Assembly: GCF_029975155.1 (NCBI RefSeq)
Contig: NZ_JARKPQ010000163.1
Coordinates: forward strand, 1 to 36,804
DNA: 36,804 nucleotides
Direction: 5' to 3'
Origin: Propionicimonas sp.
GTDB lineage: Bacteria > Actinomycetota > Actinomycetes > Propionibacteriales > Propionibacteriaceae
Shown: piece after piece, positions 26,421 to 36,804 of the stretch
Numbering within the stretch: position 1 is the first letter of the stretch
Layout of the letters: every line of letters begins with the position of its first letter
Made by a program: the position numbers and the translations under genes
Notes under the pieces: model-generated
The model's database searches: none
The model's input: the letters and a program-made list of their open reading frames with translations, nothing else
Told to the model about the DNA's origin: nothing

Positions 26421-27979
26421 GCCCTCGCCCCTTCGACAGGCTCGGAGCAGACCGGACTCAGGCAACGGTCACGGCCGGTTGCCCGGTCATCATCGGCGCG
26501 GGACTGGCGGGCCTGAGCGCGGCGATCGAGCTGAGCCCGCTGCCCTGTGTGGTGCTCAGCGCCGGCGCGGTCAGCACCGGAACCTCGACCGGCTGGGCCC
26601 AGGGCGGCGTGGCTGCCGCGGTCGGGGCGGACGACGATCCGGCCCTGCACACCGCCGACACCCTCGCCGCCGGCGCCGGCCTGTGCGACCCGGAGGTCGT
26701 CGCAGCCGTCACCGCCGCCGGCCCCGGGGCGATCGAGTGGCTGTCCGGCCTGGGCGCCGAGTTCGACCGGGCCGCGGACGGGACGCTGCGGCTCGGCCTC
26801 GAAGGCGCGCACAGCCGGCGACGGATCGTCCATGCGCACGGCGACCGTACCGGCGCCGAACTGCTGGAGACCGTGGTGGACGCGGCCCGGCGGCTGCCGT
26901 CCGTCTCCCTGTGGGACCACTCCCCCGCCCGCGAGGTGCTGGCCGAGGGCGGACGGGTGACCGGCGTCCTCGTCGACACCCCGGACGGTCCGGTCGAGCT
27001 GCGCACGGACACCGTGCTGCTGGCGACCGGTGGCATCGGTGGGTTGTTCAGCCACACCACGAACCCGCTGTCCTCGCGCGGCCAGGGACTCGCGCTCGCC
27101 CACCGGGCCGGCGCCACGCTTCGCGACGTGGAGATGGTCCAGTTCCACCCGACCGCCCTCGATGTCGGCGTCGACCCGATGCCGCTGGTCAGCGAGGCCG
27201 TCCGCGGCGAGGGGGCGATCCTGGTCAACGAGCTCGGGCAGTGGGTGCTGCGCAACCCGCTGTCGGCGCGCGACGTGGTCTCCCGCGCCGAATGGGCGCA
27301 GCTGCAGGCCGGGCATCGCGTGTTCCTCGATGCCCGCAAGGACCCCGGCGAGCGGTTCGCGGAGCTGTTCGGATCGATCTACGCGACCGCGCGCGAGGCC
27401 GGCCTCGACCCGGCGAAGGACCTGCTCCCCGTCCGCCCCGCCGCCCATTACCACATGGGCGGCGTGCTGGTGGACCTGGCCGGGCGCACCACCGTCGAGG
27501 GCCTGTACGCCGCCGGCGAGGTGGCGTCCACGGGGCTGCACGGCGCGAACCGGCTCGCCAGCAACTCGCTGCTGGAGGCCGTGGTGTGCGGACGCTGGGT
27601 CGCCCGGCACTGGCGCGACCATCGCGTCGCCGCCGGCTCGCCGCCCCCGCCACGCACCTACGCCGACCCGCAGGCGTGGCGGCCCGACCCGGTCGTTGAC
27701 TCGGCCCGTCGCATCGTCAGCGCGGCCGCCGGTGTGCTCCGCGACGCGGACGGGCTGCGGGCCGCCCTCACCGACCTGGAGCCGCTGCGCCACCACGACG
27801 CCGGACTCGTCGGCTCCCTGCTGGTCGAGGCCGCGCTGCGCCGCGAGGAGTCCCGCGGTGGCCACACCCGGCTGGACTTCCCGGAGACGTGGCCGGTCGC
27901 CGACCACATCCTGACGGCCCCCGCCACACCGCTGGTCGAGCCTGTCGACACCACCGCCGCGATCGCGAGCGTCCGATGA
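26417..27979 (+). CDS. nadB: L-aspartate oxidase
   Basis: A 520-residue flavoprotein. The FAD motif GAGLAG (27-32) in PVIIGAGLAGLSAAIE is followed by STGTSTGWAQGGVAAAV, the fumarate-reductase-type active-site loop TLRDVEMVQFHPTAL, HYHMGGVLVDLAGRTTVEGLYAAGEVA and HGANRLASNSLLE. It turns aspartate into iminoaspartate for NadA. ATG 26417 overlaps the nadA stop. The first 20 residues before the FAD motif (SPRPFDRLGAD...) and the tail (PLVEPVDTT) are encoded by short repeat-like sequences (TTCGACAGGCTCG and its inverse), so the extreme ends are probably recent additions with no conserved role. Confidence 0.95.
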   Translation: MSPRPFDRLGADRTQATVTAGCPVIIGAGLAGLSAAIELSPLPCVVLSAGAVSTGTSTGWAQGGVAAAVGADDDPALHTADTLAAGAGLCDPEVVAAVTAAGPGAIEWLSGLGAEFDRAADGTLRLGLEGAHSRRRIVHAHGDRTGAELLETVVDAARRLPSVSLWDHSPAREVLAEGGRVTGVLVDTPDGPVELRTDTVLLATGGIGGLFSHTTNPLSSRGQGLALAHRAGATLRDVEMVQFHPTALDVGVDPMPLVSEAVRGEGAILVNELGQWVLRNPLSARDVVSRAEWAQLQAGHRVFLDARKDPGERFAELFGSIYATAREAGLDPAKDLLPVRPAAHYHMGGVLVDLAGRTTVEGLYAAGEVASTGLHGANRLASNSLLEAVVCGRWVARHWRDHRVAAGSPPPPRTYADPQAWRPDPVVDSARRIVSAAAGVLRDADGLRAALTDLEPLRHHDAGLVGSLLVEAALRREESRGGHTRLDFPETWPVADHILTAPATPLVEPVDTTAAIASVR

Positions 27980-28824
27980 GGTCACTGCCGCGCATCGTCA
28001 TCGAGCCGGTCGTCCGGGACGCGCTGCGGGAGGACCTCGGCCGCGCGGGCGATCTGACCACCGACGCGATCATCCCCGCGGACGCGCGCGCGACCGTCCG
28101 GCTGGTCTCCCGGGAGACCGGGGTGATCGCCGGCACGGACTGCGCCCGGCTCGCCTGGGAACTGGTCGATCCGCGGATCGAGGTCCGCGACCTGCTGCCG
28201 GACGGCAGCCGCGTCCAGCCCGGGACGGTGGTCGGCACCGCGTCCGGCCCCGCCCGCGGCCTGCTGACCGGTGAACGGGTGGCGCTGAACGTCCTCGGCC
28301 ACCTGTCCGGCGTCGCCACGGGCACCGCGACCATCGCGGACGCGATCGCGCACACCCGGGCCAGGGTGGCCGACACCCGCAAGACCATCCCGGGGCTGCG
28401 AGCGCTGCAGAAGCACGCTGTGGTCGCCGGTGGCGGCAGCAACCACCGCTTCGGCCTCGACGACGCCGTCCTGATCAAGGACAACCACATCGCCGTGGCC
28501 GGCGGGGTGTCCGCGGCCCTGGCGGCCGTCCGGGAGCACGTCGGCCACCTCGTGAAGATCGAGGTGGAGGTCGACTCGCTGGATCAGCTGCGCGAACTGC
28601 TCCCACTCGGCGCGGACGCCGTCCTGCTCGACAACATGGCCCCCGACGTGCTGCGCGAAGCCGTGGCCGTCGTCGGCGGCCGGATGATCACCGAGGCGTC
28701 GGGACGGATCACCCCCGCCACCGCCGTCCCGATCGCCGAGGCCGGCGTGGACCTGATCTCCGTCGGCTGGCTCACCCACTCCGCTCGCGTCCTCGACATC
28801 GGCCTCGATCACGCCGACTCATGA
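27976..28824 (+). CDS. nadC: Nicotinate-nucleotide pyrophosphorylase (carboxylating)
   Basis: A 282-residue quinolinate phosphoribosyltransferase. EDLGRAGDLTTDAI (19-32), LNVLGHLSGVAT (104-115), ADTRKTIPGLRALQKHAVVAGGG (132-154) and LIKDNHI (166-172) hold the active-site Arg and Lys residues; EVEVDSLDQL and the TIM-barrel end SVGWLTHSA follow. It converts quinolinate and PRPP into nicotinate mononucleotide. ATG 27976 overlaps the nadB stop by ATGA, so the three genes are translationally coupled. No terminator could be made out in the 98-nt gap to glgP. Confidence 0.97.
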   Translation: MRSLPRIVIEPVVRDALREDLGRAGDLTTDAIIPADARATVRLVSRETGVIAGTDCARLAWELVDPRIEVRDLLPDGSRVQPGTVVGTASGPARGLLTGERVALNVLGHLSGVATGTATIADAIAHTRARVADTRKTIPGLRALQKHAVVAGGGSNHRFGLDDAVLIKDNHIAVAGGVSAALAAVREHVGHLVKIEVEVDSLDQLRELLPLGADAVLLDNMAPDVLREAVAVVGGRMITEASGRITPATAVPIAEAGVDLISVGWLTHSARVLDIGLDHADS

Positions 28825-28910
28825 ATCCAGCCTTCCGGCGCCGTCCCACTGCGCGATCCTCACTCCGAATCGCTGGGTAGGACGTTTTCGCGCTCGCCAT
28901 CCGGTTTGGC

Positions 28911-28916
28911 TACGGT
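28911..28916 (+). promoter_or_regulatory. Possible -10 element of leaderless glgP mRNA
   Basis: TACGGT lies exactly 6 nt before ATG 28923, and there is no ribosome binding site. The same TAnnnT-N6-start spacing is seen at 15275 (minus), 17926 and 36113. Confidence 0.4.
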
Positions 28917-28922
28917 GGCCCA

Positions 28923-31493
<2,571 letters not shown>

Positions 31494-31505
31494 CTCCGAA
31501 CCACC

Positions 31506-31560
31506 GGGGACAGGTCCCGTTCCCGTTCAGCAGACCTGAACGGGAATGGGACCTGTCCCC
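31506..31560. repeat. Near-perfect 25-bp-arm palindrome after glgP
   Basis: Arms 31506-31530 and 31536-31560 agree at 24 of 25 positions around CAGAC. The outer part is GGGGACAGGTCCC, then TTCCCGTTCAG. It sits between the convergent glgP and dehydrogenase genes and could act as a two-way terminator. Its outer sequence resembles REP-type elements known from many bacterial genomes. Confidence 0.88.
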
Positions 31561-31583
31561 GTTTGCCAGGGCGGACGGGGATC

Positions 31584-32672
31584 TCAGGGCAGCGGGACGG
31601 CGAACAGGCGGTCGTCGCCGTCGCGAGGGGTGCCGCGAGCGGTGTTGTTGGTGAGCACCAGCAGCTCGTCGCCGACGATGGCCACGTCGCGGATCCGGCC
31701 GTAGCCGTCGAGGAACACCTCGGGGTCCGACATGCCCTCGCCTTCGCGGGACGTCCGCCACACCCGCTCGCCACGGAGGGCGGCGAGGTAGACCACACCG
31801 TCAGGGTCGACGGCGATGCCGCTGGGCGAGGCCTCGGACGTCCGCCAGACGAGTTCAGGCGCGGTGATCCCGGCGGCCTCCGTCTCGCCCTCGGTCTGCG
31901 GCCAGCCGTAGTTCGCGCCGGGGGTGATCACGTTGAGTTCGTCCCAGGTGTTCTGGCCGAACTCGCTGGCGTACATCGTGCCCGCGGCGTCCCAGCCGAA
32001 GCCCTGCACGTTGCGGTGGCCGTAGCTGTACACGGCGTTGCCGAACGGGTTGTCCCGCGGGACGGATCCGTCCGCCTCCACGCGGAGGAGCTTCCCGCCG
32101 AGCGACGACCGGTCCTGCGACAGCTCGCTATGGCCGGCGTCACCGGTGCCGATATACAGCCTGCCGTCCGGACCGAACCGGAGCCGTCCGCCGTTGTGGT
32201 TCCCCGCCTTGGGTATGCCGGTCACGATCGGGGTCGGGTCGCTGAGTCCCGTGTCCGCGTAGCGGTAGCGCACCACCCGGTTGTCCTGTACTGCGGTGTA
32301 GTACAGATAGGCGAACTGGTCCTGAGCGAACGCCGGGGACAGCGCGATGCCGAGCAGGCCACCCTCCCCGTCCGGCGCCACCCCGTCCACGGTCGCGACC
32401 ACCGCGGGCGCACCACCGTCCACACCGATCCGGACGAGCTCCGCCCGGTCCCGCAGCGTCACCAGGTAGCTCCCATCGGGGAGGACGGCGAGATCCCAGG
32501 GCACGTCCAGTCCGGTCGCCAGCGTGCGAGGCCCGGCCGTCCCACGCGACGTCACACCGCCGGACGGGACGCTCGCGGCGTCCCCTGGCGGTGCCGTCGG
32601 ACGCGGCGGAGCCGGCGTGCAGCCGGCCAGGGCAACGACCAGGACCGCAGCGAGGGCGGCAACGCGGCTCAT
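31584..32672 (-). CDS. PQQ-dependent sugar dehydrogenase-like lipoprotein (GSDH family)
   Basis: A 362-residue exported protein with a lipobox (VVALAGC, Cys18) and a short Pro-rich linker. The six-bladed propeller of the glucose/sorbosone dehydrogenase family begins LATGLDVPWDLAVLPDGSYLVTLRDRAELVRI and continues with GGLLGIALSPAF, NHNGGRLRFGPDGRLYIGTGDAG, SYGHRNVQGFGWD and ASEFGQNTWDELNVITPGANYGWPQ. NHNGGR and GHRN carry the usual PQQ and calcium contacts. It oxidises aldose sugars at the cell surface; the natural substrate and acceptor are open. It lies 34 nt after niaP. Confidence 0.87.
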   Translation of the reverse strand: MSRVAALAAVLVVALAGCTPAPPRPTAPPGDAASVPSGGVTSRGTAGPRTLATGLDVPWDLAVLPDGSYLVTLRDRAELVRIGVDGGAPAVVATVDGVAPDGEGGLLGIALSPAFAQDQFAYLYYTAVQDNRVVRYRYADTGLSDPTPIVTGIPKAGNHNGGRLRFGPDGRLYIGTGDAGHSELSQDRSSLGGKLLRVEADGSVPRDNPFGNAVYSYGHRNVQGFGWDAAGTMYASEFGQNTWDELNVITPGANYGWPQTEGETEAAGITAPELVWRTSEASPSGIAVDPDGVVYLAALRGERVWRTSREGEGMSDPEVFLDGYGRIRDVAIVGDELLVLTNNTARGTPRDGDDRLFAVPLP

Positions 32673-32706
32673 CGCTCCAGTGTCGTCGCCGGCCCCAAAC
32701 CCACCC

Positions 32707-34020
32707 TCAGGCCAGCGCGCGGTTGCGCTCCTCCGGCAGCAGCAGCGCGGCCCCCGCGGCGAACAGGAACGCCGCGCCGAACACCACGAACACCAGCGGC
32801 ATGCCGCCCCAGCCCAGCAGCAGCGGCACGCTCAGCGGGGCGAGGATCGACGCGATCCGGCCGAAGGCGGCCGCCGCTCCCGTCCCGGTGCCCCGGACGC
32901 CGGTCGGGTACACCTCGGGCCCGATCGCGTACAGGGCACCCCAGGCGCCCAGGTTGAAGAACGACAGCGCGCAGCCGGCGACGATCACCCACGTCACGCT
33001 GGTCGCGAAGCCGAAGGCCGCCGCGGCGACCGCGGAGCCGGCGAGGAAGGTGGCGAGCGTCGGCCGCCGTCCCCACTTCTCCACCAGGTAGGCAGCAGCG
33101 ACGTAGCCGGGCAGCTGGGCGACCGTGATGATCACGGTGTACTCGAACGACTTGACCAGGTCGAAACCCTGGCCCAGCAGCAGGGTCGGCAGCCACGTGA
33201 ACGCCCCGTAGTAGGACAGGTTGATCCCGAACCAGACCGCCCACAGCGCCGCGGTGCGCCGCCGGTACTGCCGGGACCAGATCGACAGCTCCGCGGGCGT
33301 CGCGGACGGCGGGACGTCCGGACTCGGCACGGGCTCGACCCCGGCAGCCCGCTCGAAGTCGACCACCGCGGCCTCTGCCTCGGCGAACCGGCCCCTCAGC
33401 TCGAGGAAGCGGACGGATTCCGGCAGACCCCAGCGCACCACGGCGGCGTACGCGGTCGGGATGACCCCGATCGCCAGCGCCCACCGCCAGCCTTCGGCCA
33501 CGTTCGGGATGACCTGGTAGCCGATCAGGGCCGCCGCCAGCCAGCCGACGGCCCAGAAGGCCTCCAGCGCCACCACCATGCGACCGCGGATCCGCCGCGG
33601 CGCGAACTCGCTCACCAGCGTCGACGCCACGGGCAACTCCGCGCCGAGGCCCAGTCCGACCAGGAACCGCAGGGCGATCAGCATGGCCACGCCGGTGGCC
33701 AGCGCAGACGCTCCGGTGGCGACGCCGTACACGAGCAGGGTGATCGCGAACACCTGCCGGCGGCCGATCCGGTCGGCGAGCAGGCCGCCGAGGGTGGCGC
33801 CGAGCGCCATGCCCACGAAGCCGATGGACGCGATCCACGACAGCGTGGTCTTGTCGAGCTGCCACTCCACGGTCAGCGCCGCCATCACGAAGGCGATCAG
33901 GCCCACGTCCATGGCGTCCAGCGCCCAGCCGACCCCAGATCCGACAAGCAGTTTCGTGTGCTTGCGTGTGAACGGCAGCCGGTCAAGGCGCTGCGCGCGC
34001 GTCAGTTGGGTGTCCGCCAC
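32707..34020 (-). CDS. niaP: MFS transporter, close to niacin transporter NiaP
   Basis: A 437-residue major facilitator with 12 helices. Segments GVGWALDAMDVGLI, GLGLGAELPVASTLVSEF, EAFWAVGWLAAALIGYQVIP, SFEYTVIITVAQLPGYVAAAYLVEK and LSFFNLGAWGALYAIGPEVYPTGVR agree closely with what I recall of Bacillus NiaP (YceI), the nicotinate importer. GGLLADRIGRR is the MFS loop motif. GTG 34020 was chosen for its GAAGGAAGG site 7 nt upstream; an upstream ATG at 34071 would add residues with no counterpart. It would bring in nicotinate for NAD salvage, complementing the nadABC genes 6 kb away. General aromatic-acid or sugar transport is the alternative. Confidence 0.75.
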   Translation of the reverse strand: MADTQLTRAQRLDRLPFTRKHTKLLVGSGVGWALDAMDVGLIAFVMAALTVEWQLDKTTLSWIASIGFVGMALGATLGGLLADRIGRRQVFAITLLVYGVATGASALATGVAMLIALRFLVGLGLGAELPVASTLVSEFAPRRIRGRMVVALEAFWAVGWLAAALIGYQVIPNVAEGWRWALAIGVIPTAYAAVVRWGLPESVRFLELRGRFAEAEAAVVDFERAAGVEPVPSPDVPPSATPAELSIWSRQYRRRTAALWAVWFGINLSYYGAFTWLPTLLLGQGFDLVKSFEYTVIITVAQLPGYVAAAYLVEKWGRRPTLATFLAGSAVAAAAFGFATSVTWVIVAGCALSFFNLGAWGALYAIGPEVYPTGVRGTGTGAAAAFGRIASILAPLSVPLLLGWGGMPLVFVVFGAAFLFAAGAALLLPEERNRALA

Positions 34021-34057
34021 TCCTCTGCCTTCCTTCGGCCTCGCGCATCGTAGCGGC

Positions 34058-35212
34058 TCAGGCCGGGGCACCTGCCGACGTCTGATCCTGCGCCGGGCTG
34101 GCCGCGGTGTCCGACCCCGACGCCGAGACGTCGGTCGCGCCGGGCGCTGAAGTGGGAGGGGACGGCGAACCGTCCGTCGTGGTCGGACCGGGTGTCGCCG
34201 ACCCCGTGCGCGGCGTAGGCGTGCCCGGCGTCGGCGTCGGGGAACCCGCGGACGGCGTCGGGGTCGGCGAGGTGGTGGACGGCGTCGGCGTGGGCGAGGT
34301 GGTGCGCACCGTCGGGGTGGGCGTCGCCCGCCGGGTCGGTGACGCGGTCGCCGTGGGCGAGGGAAGCCCGGACGGCATCGGGCTGCCCACCCGGCGGCTC
34401 AACCCCGCCTTCGACTCGTCGCCGGTCAGGAACCGCATCGGGTCGACGTATGCGCCGTCCAGGATCACCTCGAAGTGCAGGTGACAGGCCGTGGACCGGC
34501 CCGTGGAGCCGACCCGTCCGACGACCGCTCCCTGCTGCACGGTCTGGCCGACGACCACGTCGATCTGGCTGAGGTGGTTGTAGGTGGTGGCGAAATCGTG
34601 GCCCGCGCGGTCGGCGTGCCGCAGGATGATCCGGTTGCCGTAGCCGCCCGCCCAGCCGGCCGACTGCACGGTCCCGTCGAGGGAGGCGTGGACGGGGTCG
34701 CCGCAGGGCTGGCCGAGGTCCACGCCGTCGTGCCAGCGCTGCTGATGGGTGAACGGGTCGCTGCGATAGCCGAAGCCGGTGGACGGAGTGTGGTCGCTCA
34801 CCGGCCAGCCGATCAGGCCGCCCGCCGCCGGATCAGCCGCCGCGGTCATCACCCCGGCCGGGTCGGTGAGCAGGTCGTCCGCGTCGCCGGCGTCCGCACT
34901 GATCGTCCCCCCGATCAACCCGGGCGGCGGAAGCAGAGCGGCAGCAGCCACCGGCCCTGTCTCCCCGAGGCCGGGAGCAGCCGCGGACGGCACCGGCAGC
35001 ACCACGTAGGTCAGGCACCCGCCGACCACGGCGAGCACTGCCACGGCGACCGTGTGCACCAGCGGTCGGGGCACTCGGGCCGGCGCACCGTGGCGCGCCG
35101 GCTCGGCGGCATCGGTCGCCCGGCGCGCAGCAGCACGACCGGCGACGCCGTCTGGGCCAGACCGGCCGGACGCGTGCCGTGGAGTGCTGGTGCTGGCACG
35201 TCTCGGCTGCAC
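34058..35212 (-). CDS. M23 family metallopeptidase, membrane-anchored
   Basis: A 384-residue protein taken from GTG 35212, which has GAGGGGGAG a few bases ahead; ATG 35239 is also in frame. The basic N-terminal region (1-50) is followed by one membrane helix (about 51-73). The LytM/M23 domain (about 140-265) has GFGYRSDPFTHQQRWHDGVDLGQPCG with His and Asp zinc ligands and STACHLHFEVILDGAYVDP with the HxH motif. A Pro/Thr/Ser tail of about 110 residues (PTPTPS repeats) probably spans the wall. It should cut peptidoglycan cross-bridges or act as a LytM activator. niaP begins 37 nt after its stop. Confidence 0.88.
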   Translation of the reverse strand: MQPRRASTSTPRHASGRSGPDGVAGRAAARRATDAAEPARHGAPARVPRPLVHTVAVAVLAVVGGCLTYVVLPVPSAAAPGLGETGPVAAAALLPPPGLIGGTISADAGDADDLLTDPAGVMTAAADPAAGGLIGWPVSDHTPSTGFGYRSDPFTHQQRWHDGVDLGQPCGDPVHASLDGTVQSAGWAGGYGNRIILRHADRAGHDFATTYNHLSQIDVVVGQTVQQGAVVGRVGSTGRSTACHLHFEVILDGAYVDPMRFLTGDESKAGLSRRVGSPMPSGLPSPTATASPTRRATPTPTVRTTSPTPTPSTTSPTPTPSAGSPTPTPGTPTPRTGSATPGPTTTDGSPSPPTSAPGATDVSASGSDTAASPAQDQTSAGAPA

Positions 35213-35385
35213 GAGCTCCCCCTCTCGCGACCTTCCCATGATCACCCCGCGCGCGGGACGGCGGAAGGCCGACCGAAGGACCTTGCGCAATTCTCAGGTT
35301 CGGCCCGGCGGTCACAGCCTCGCGGCGAGCCCGGGTTCCTTTCGAGAGAGAGGCCCGAAGCGGGCAGGGGTGGGACGGACGCGGT

Positions 35386-35454
35386 TCAGCCGCGACAGCC
35401 GTCGCTGACCACGCGGCCGAAATCGACCTCGAGTCGGCGCCACAGGCCCTGCAT
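35386..35454 (-). CDS. Possible 22-residue small protein upstream of the M23 gene
   Basis: ATG 35454 is preceded by GAGGAGAGAACGAAC, a very good ribosome binding site, and opens a frame of 22 codons: MQGLWRRLEVDFGRVVSDGC followed by RG and a stop. It lies about 170 nt ahead of the M23 peptidase in the same direction. The family is unknown; it might be a leader peptide or a small membrane-associated protein. The rest of the 388-bp gap holds repeats (35477-35557) and a GC-rich stretch with a small hairpin, nothing else recognisable. Confidence 0.4.
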   Translation of the reverse strand: MQGLWRRLEVDFGRVVSDGCRG

Positions 35455-35476
35455 GTTCGTTCTCTCCTCGTTCTGC

Positions 35477-35518
35477 CCTGATCCACCAGACCGTTCAGCC
35501 TGATCCACCAGACCGTTC
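35477..35518. repeat. Tandem 20-bp direct repeat
   Basis: CCTGATCCACCAGACCGTTC occurs at 35477-35496 and 35499-35518 with a 2-nt gap. The second unit runs straight into dispersed repeat copy C. Confidence 0.85.
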
Positions 35519-35557
35519 GTCGAGCTTGTCGAGACGCACTCGATCGGTGGATCCAGG
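35514..35557 (+). repeat. Dispersed 44-bp repeat, copy C
   Basis: Core CGTCGAGCTTGTCGAGACGC with tail GGATCCAGG, as in copies A and B; only two changes from copy B and three from copy A. It lies between the OsmC gene end (35601) and the M23 gene. Confidence 0.85.
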
Positions 35558-35600
35558 TTCAGCCACCCGCTCCGATCATCCCGCCGGAGCGCCCGTGCCG

Positions 35601-36026
35601 CTAGACCAGCGCTGCATCCAGCTCGATGGTGGTGCCGGTCAGCGCCGCGGAGACCGGGCAGCCGGTCTTGGCGTCGTTGGCCAGGGAGGCGAAGTCCTCG
35701 TCGGAGATGCCGGGAACGGAGGCGCGCACGGTGAGCAGGATGCCGGTGATGCCCTTGCCCGGCACGAACGTCACATCGGCCTTCGTGTCGAGGGAGGCGG
35801 GCGGCGTGCCGTGGCCGGCGAGCGCGTGGGACAGCGCCATCGAGTAGCAGGTGGAATGGGCGGCGGCGATGAACTCCTCCGGAGTGGTCTTGCTGCCGGG
35901 GGCCTCGCCGGCGCGGGACCGCCAGTCGACCTCGACACTGCCGAGGCTCGAGCTGAGGAATTCGACCTCACCCTTGCCGTCGACGAGCGAGCCTTCCCAG
36001 TGGGCCTGCGCGGAGCTGATGGTCAT
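35601..36026 (-). CDS. OsmC/Ohr family peroxidase
   Basis: A 141-residue OsmC-fold protein. The redox pair is Cys60 in AAHSTCYSMALS and Cys123 in KTGCPVSAAL. KTTPEEFIAAAHSTC is the OsmC form of the first motif and suggests OsmC rather than Ohr. It reduces organic hydroperoxides with these two cysteines, usually in a dimer. ATG 36026 follows GAAAGGCAG. It is divergent from the PAP2 gene (98 nt). Confidence 0.93.
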   Translation of the reverse strand: MTISSAQAHWEGSLVDGKGEVEFLSSSLGSVEVDWRSRAGEAPGSKTTPEEFIAAAHSTCYSMALSHALAGHGTPPASLDTKADVTFVPGKGITGILLTVRASVPGISDEDFASLANDAKTGCPVSAALTGTTIELDAALV

Positions 36027-36112
36027 GGAGTCTGCCTTTCGGTGGTCGGGGTCCGATGAGCTGTTACCACGCCCCAACGGCGGCCAAACCGCGGCTATTC
36101 CGGAGCGCCCGG

Positions 36113-36118
36113 TAGTCT
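36113..36118 (+). promoter_or_regulatory. Possible -10 element of leaderless PAP2 mRNA
   Basis: TAGTCT lies exactly 6 nt before ATG 36125, and no ribosome binding site is present. No good -35 was found. Confidence 0.4.
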
Positions 36119-36124
36119 CGCTGG

Positions 36125-36804
36125 ATGGGCCACGATCTCGTCCCCGATGACCCGGCGGACGCAACGTCGCCGTCCGTTCGGGCAGCCGTGCCGACGACGG
36201 CGGCTCTCGTGGTGACCGGCCTGGTCGGAGGCGTGGTGTTCGCCGCGCTGATGACCGGGGCGGCGTGGGTGTACGACGCGGTGACCGAGGCGGACGGCGT
36301 GGCCGGCCTGGACCGTCCCGTCCTCGACTGGGCGATCGGCCTGCGCACGCCGGCCTCGGAAGCGTGGGTGACCGCGTTCACGAACCTGGGTCGCACGCTG
36401 CCGATGGTGGTGATCGGCGTCACCCTGATGGTCTCGCTCTACCTGACGTACCGTCGCCGGACGGTCCTCGTGCTGAGTCTGACCGCGGCCGCCGGCGGGG
36501 TGTCGTTCACCATCGTGGCGAAGGCCCTGGTGGGACGCAGCCGTCCGCCGCTCGCCGACGCCGTGCCGCCATACGAGGACAGCTTCTCCTTCCCCTCGGG
36601 CCACACGCTCAACAGCACCGTGGTGGCCGGCATCCTGGCGTACCTGGTGGTCTGGCTGGTGGCGCGGACGTGGCTGCGCGTGGCTGCCGTGCTGGGCGCG
36701 CTGCTGTGGGCGGGCGCGATGGGCCTGAGCCGGGTCTTCCTCGGCCACCACTGGCTGACCGACGTGATCTTCGCCTGGCTCTTCGGCCTCGCCTGGCTCG
36801 CCCT
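36125..36804 (+). CDS. PAP2 superfamily phosphatase (partial)
   Basis: The first 226 codons are present; the 3' end lies outside the window. The three phosphatase motifs are complete: KALVGRSRPP (133-142), SFPSGH (155-160) and SRVFLGHHWLTD (202-213), with the catalytic His residues 160 and 209. Helices lie at about 25-48, 94-109, 114-131, 164-182 and 187-202. Such enzymes dephosphorylate undecaprenyl pyrophosphate or phosphatidic acid on the outer face of the membrane. The two cannot be told apart here. Confidence 0.92.
   Translation, partial: MGHDLVPDDPADATSPSVRAAVPTTAALVVTGLVGGVVFAALMTGAAWVYDAVTEADGVAGLDRPVLDWAIGLRTPASEAWVTAFTNLGRTLPMVVIGVTLMVSLYLTYRRRTVLVLSLTAAAGGVSFTIVAKALVGRSRPPLADAVPPYEDSFSFPSGHTLNSTVVAGILAYLVVWLVARTWLRVAAVLGALLWAGAMGLSRVFLGHHWLTDVIFAWLFGLAWLA

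Noticed and set aside
26240..28812. Long antisense frames opposite nadB and nadC
   Set aside because: High third-position GC creates open antisense frames; these show no domain and overlap well-defined enzymes.
34107..34484. Plus-strand frame rich in Val-Gly repeats
   Set aside because: It is the complement of the Pro/Thr/Ser tail of the M23 peptidase.
35213..35470. c-di-AMP (ydaO) riboswitch upstream of the M23 peptidase
   Set aside because: Such riboswitches often precede actinobacterial wall hydrolases, but the conserved core elements were not recognised here.

Overview
The window is about 36.8 kb of very GC-rich chromosomal DNA from an actinomycete. It uses GTG and TTG starts freely, several promoters look leaderless, and the block hemW-lepA-rpsT-holA-comEC-comEA-leuS is a typical actinobacterial housekeeping order. 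The gene mix (VIT-type transporter, DUF4192, NrtR-type regulator, NiaP) would suit Propionibacteriales or a relative, but the genus cannot be fixed from sequence alone. No prophage, transposase, CRISPR array, rRNA or tRNA gene was seen.

Layout. Positions 1-935 hold the start of a branched-chain amino-acid type substrate-binding lipoprotein (minus, cut by the left edge). Then come hemW and an MTA phosphorylase gene (minus), a GNAT acetyltransferase gene (plus) bracketed by two inverted copies of a palindromic repeat, lepA (minus), rpsT (plus), holA, comEC and comEA (minus), a DUF2249 gene and an EEP-family membrane protein (plus), and leuS (minus). leuS has a leader that looks like a leucine attenuator: a nine-residue peptide MHSAFLLLR, a hairpin, and a terminator with a T-run. 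Positions 15.4-19.2 kb hold a VIT family Fe/Mn transporter with a DtxR-like site, a DUF4192 protein, a one-TM orphan and a GT4 glycosyltransferase. Positions 19.3-24.1 kb form a minus-strand block of membrane genes: DMT transporter, membrane-anchored AlbA_2 protein, FUSC-like protein and DUF2207 protein.

Positions 24.3-28.8 kb are an NAD module: an NrtR-type Nudix/winged-helix regulator, then nadA-nadB-nadC with ATGA overlaps and a palindromic operator candidate just ahead of nadA. Glycogen phosphorylase follows. A minus-strand set comes next: GSDH-type lipoprotein dehydrogenase, an MFS carrier closely resembling the niacin transporter NiaP, and an M23 peptidase. The window ends with an OsmC peroxidase and the start of a PAP2 phosphatase.

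What stands out is mostly non-coding: the leuS attenuator, and at least five families of long palindromic or dispersed repeats placed in the intergenic gaps. The NAD de novo genes, their likely regulator and a probable NAD-precursor transporter also lie within 10 kb.
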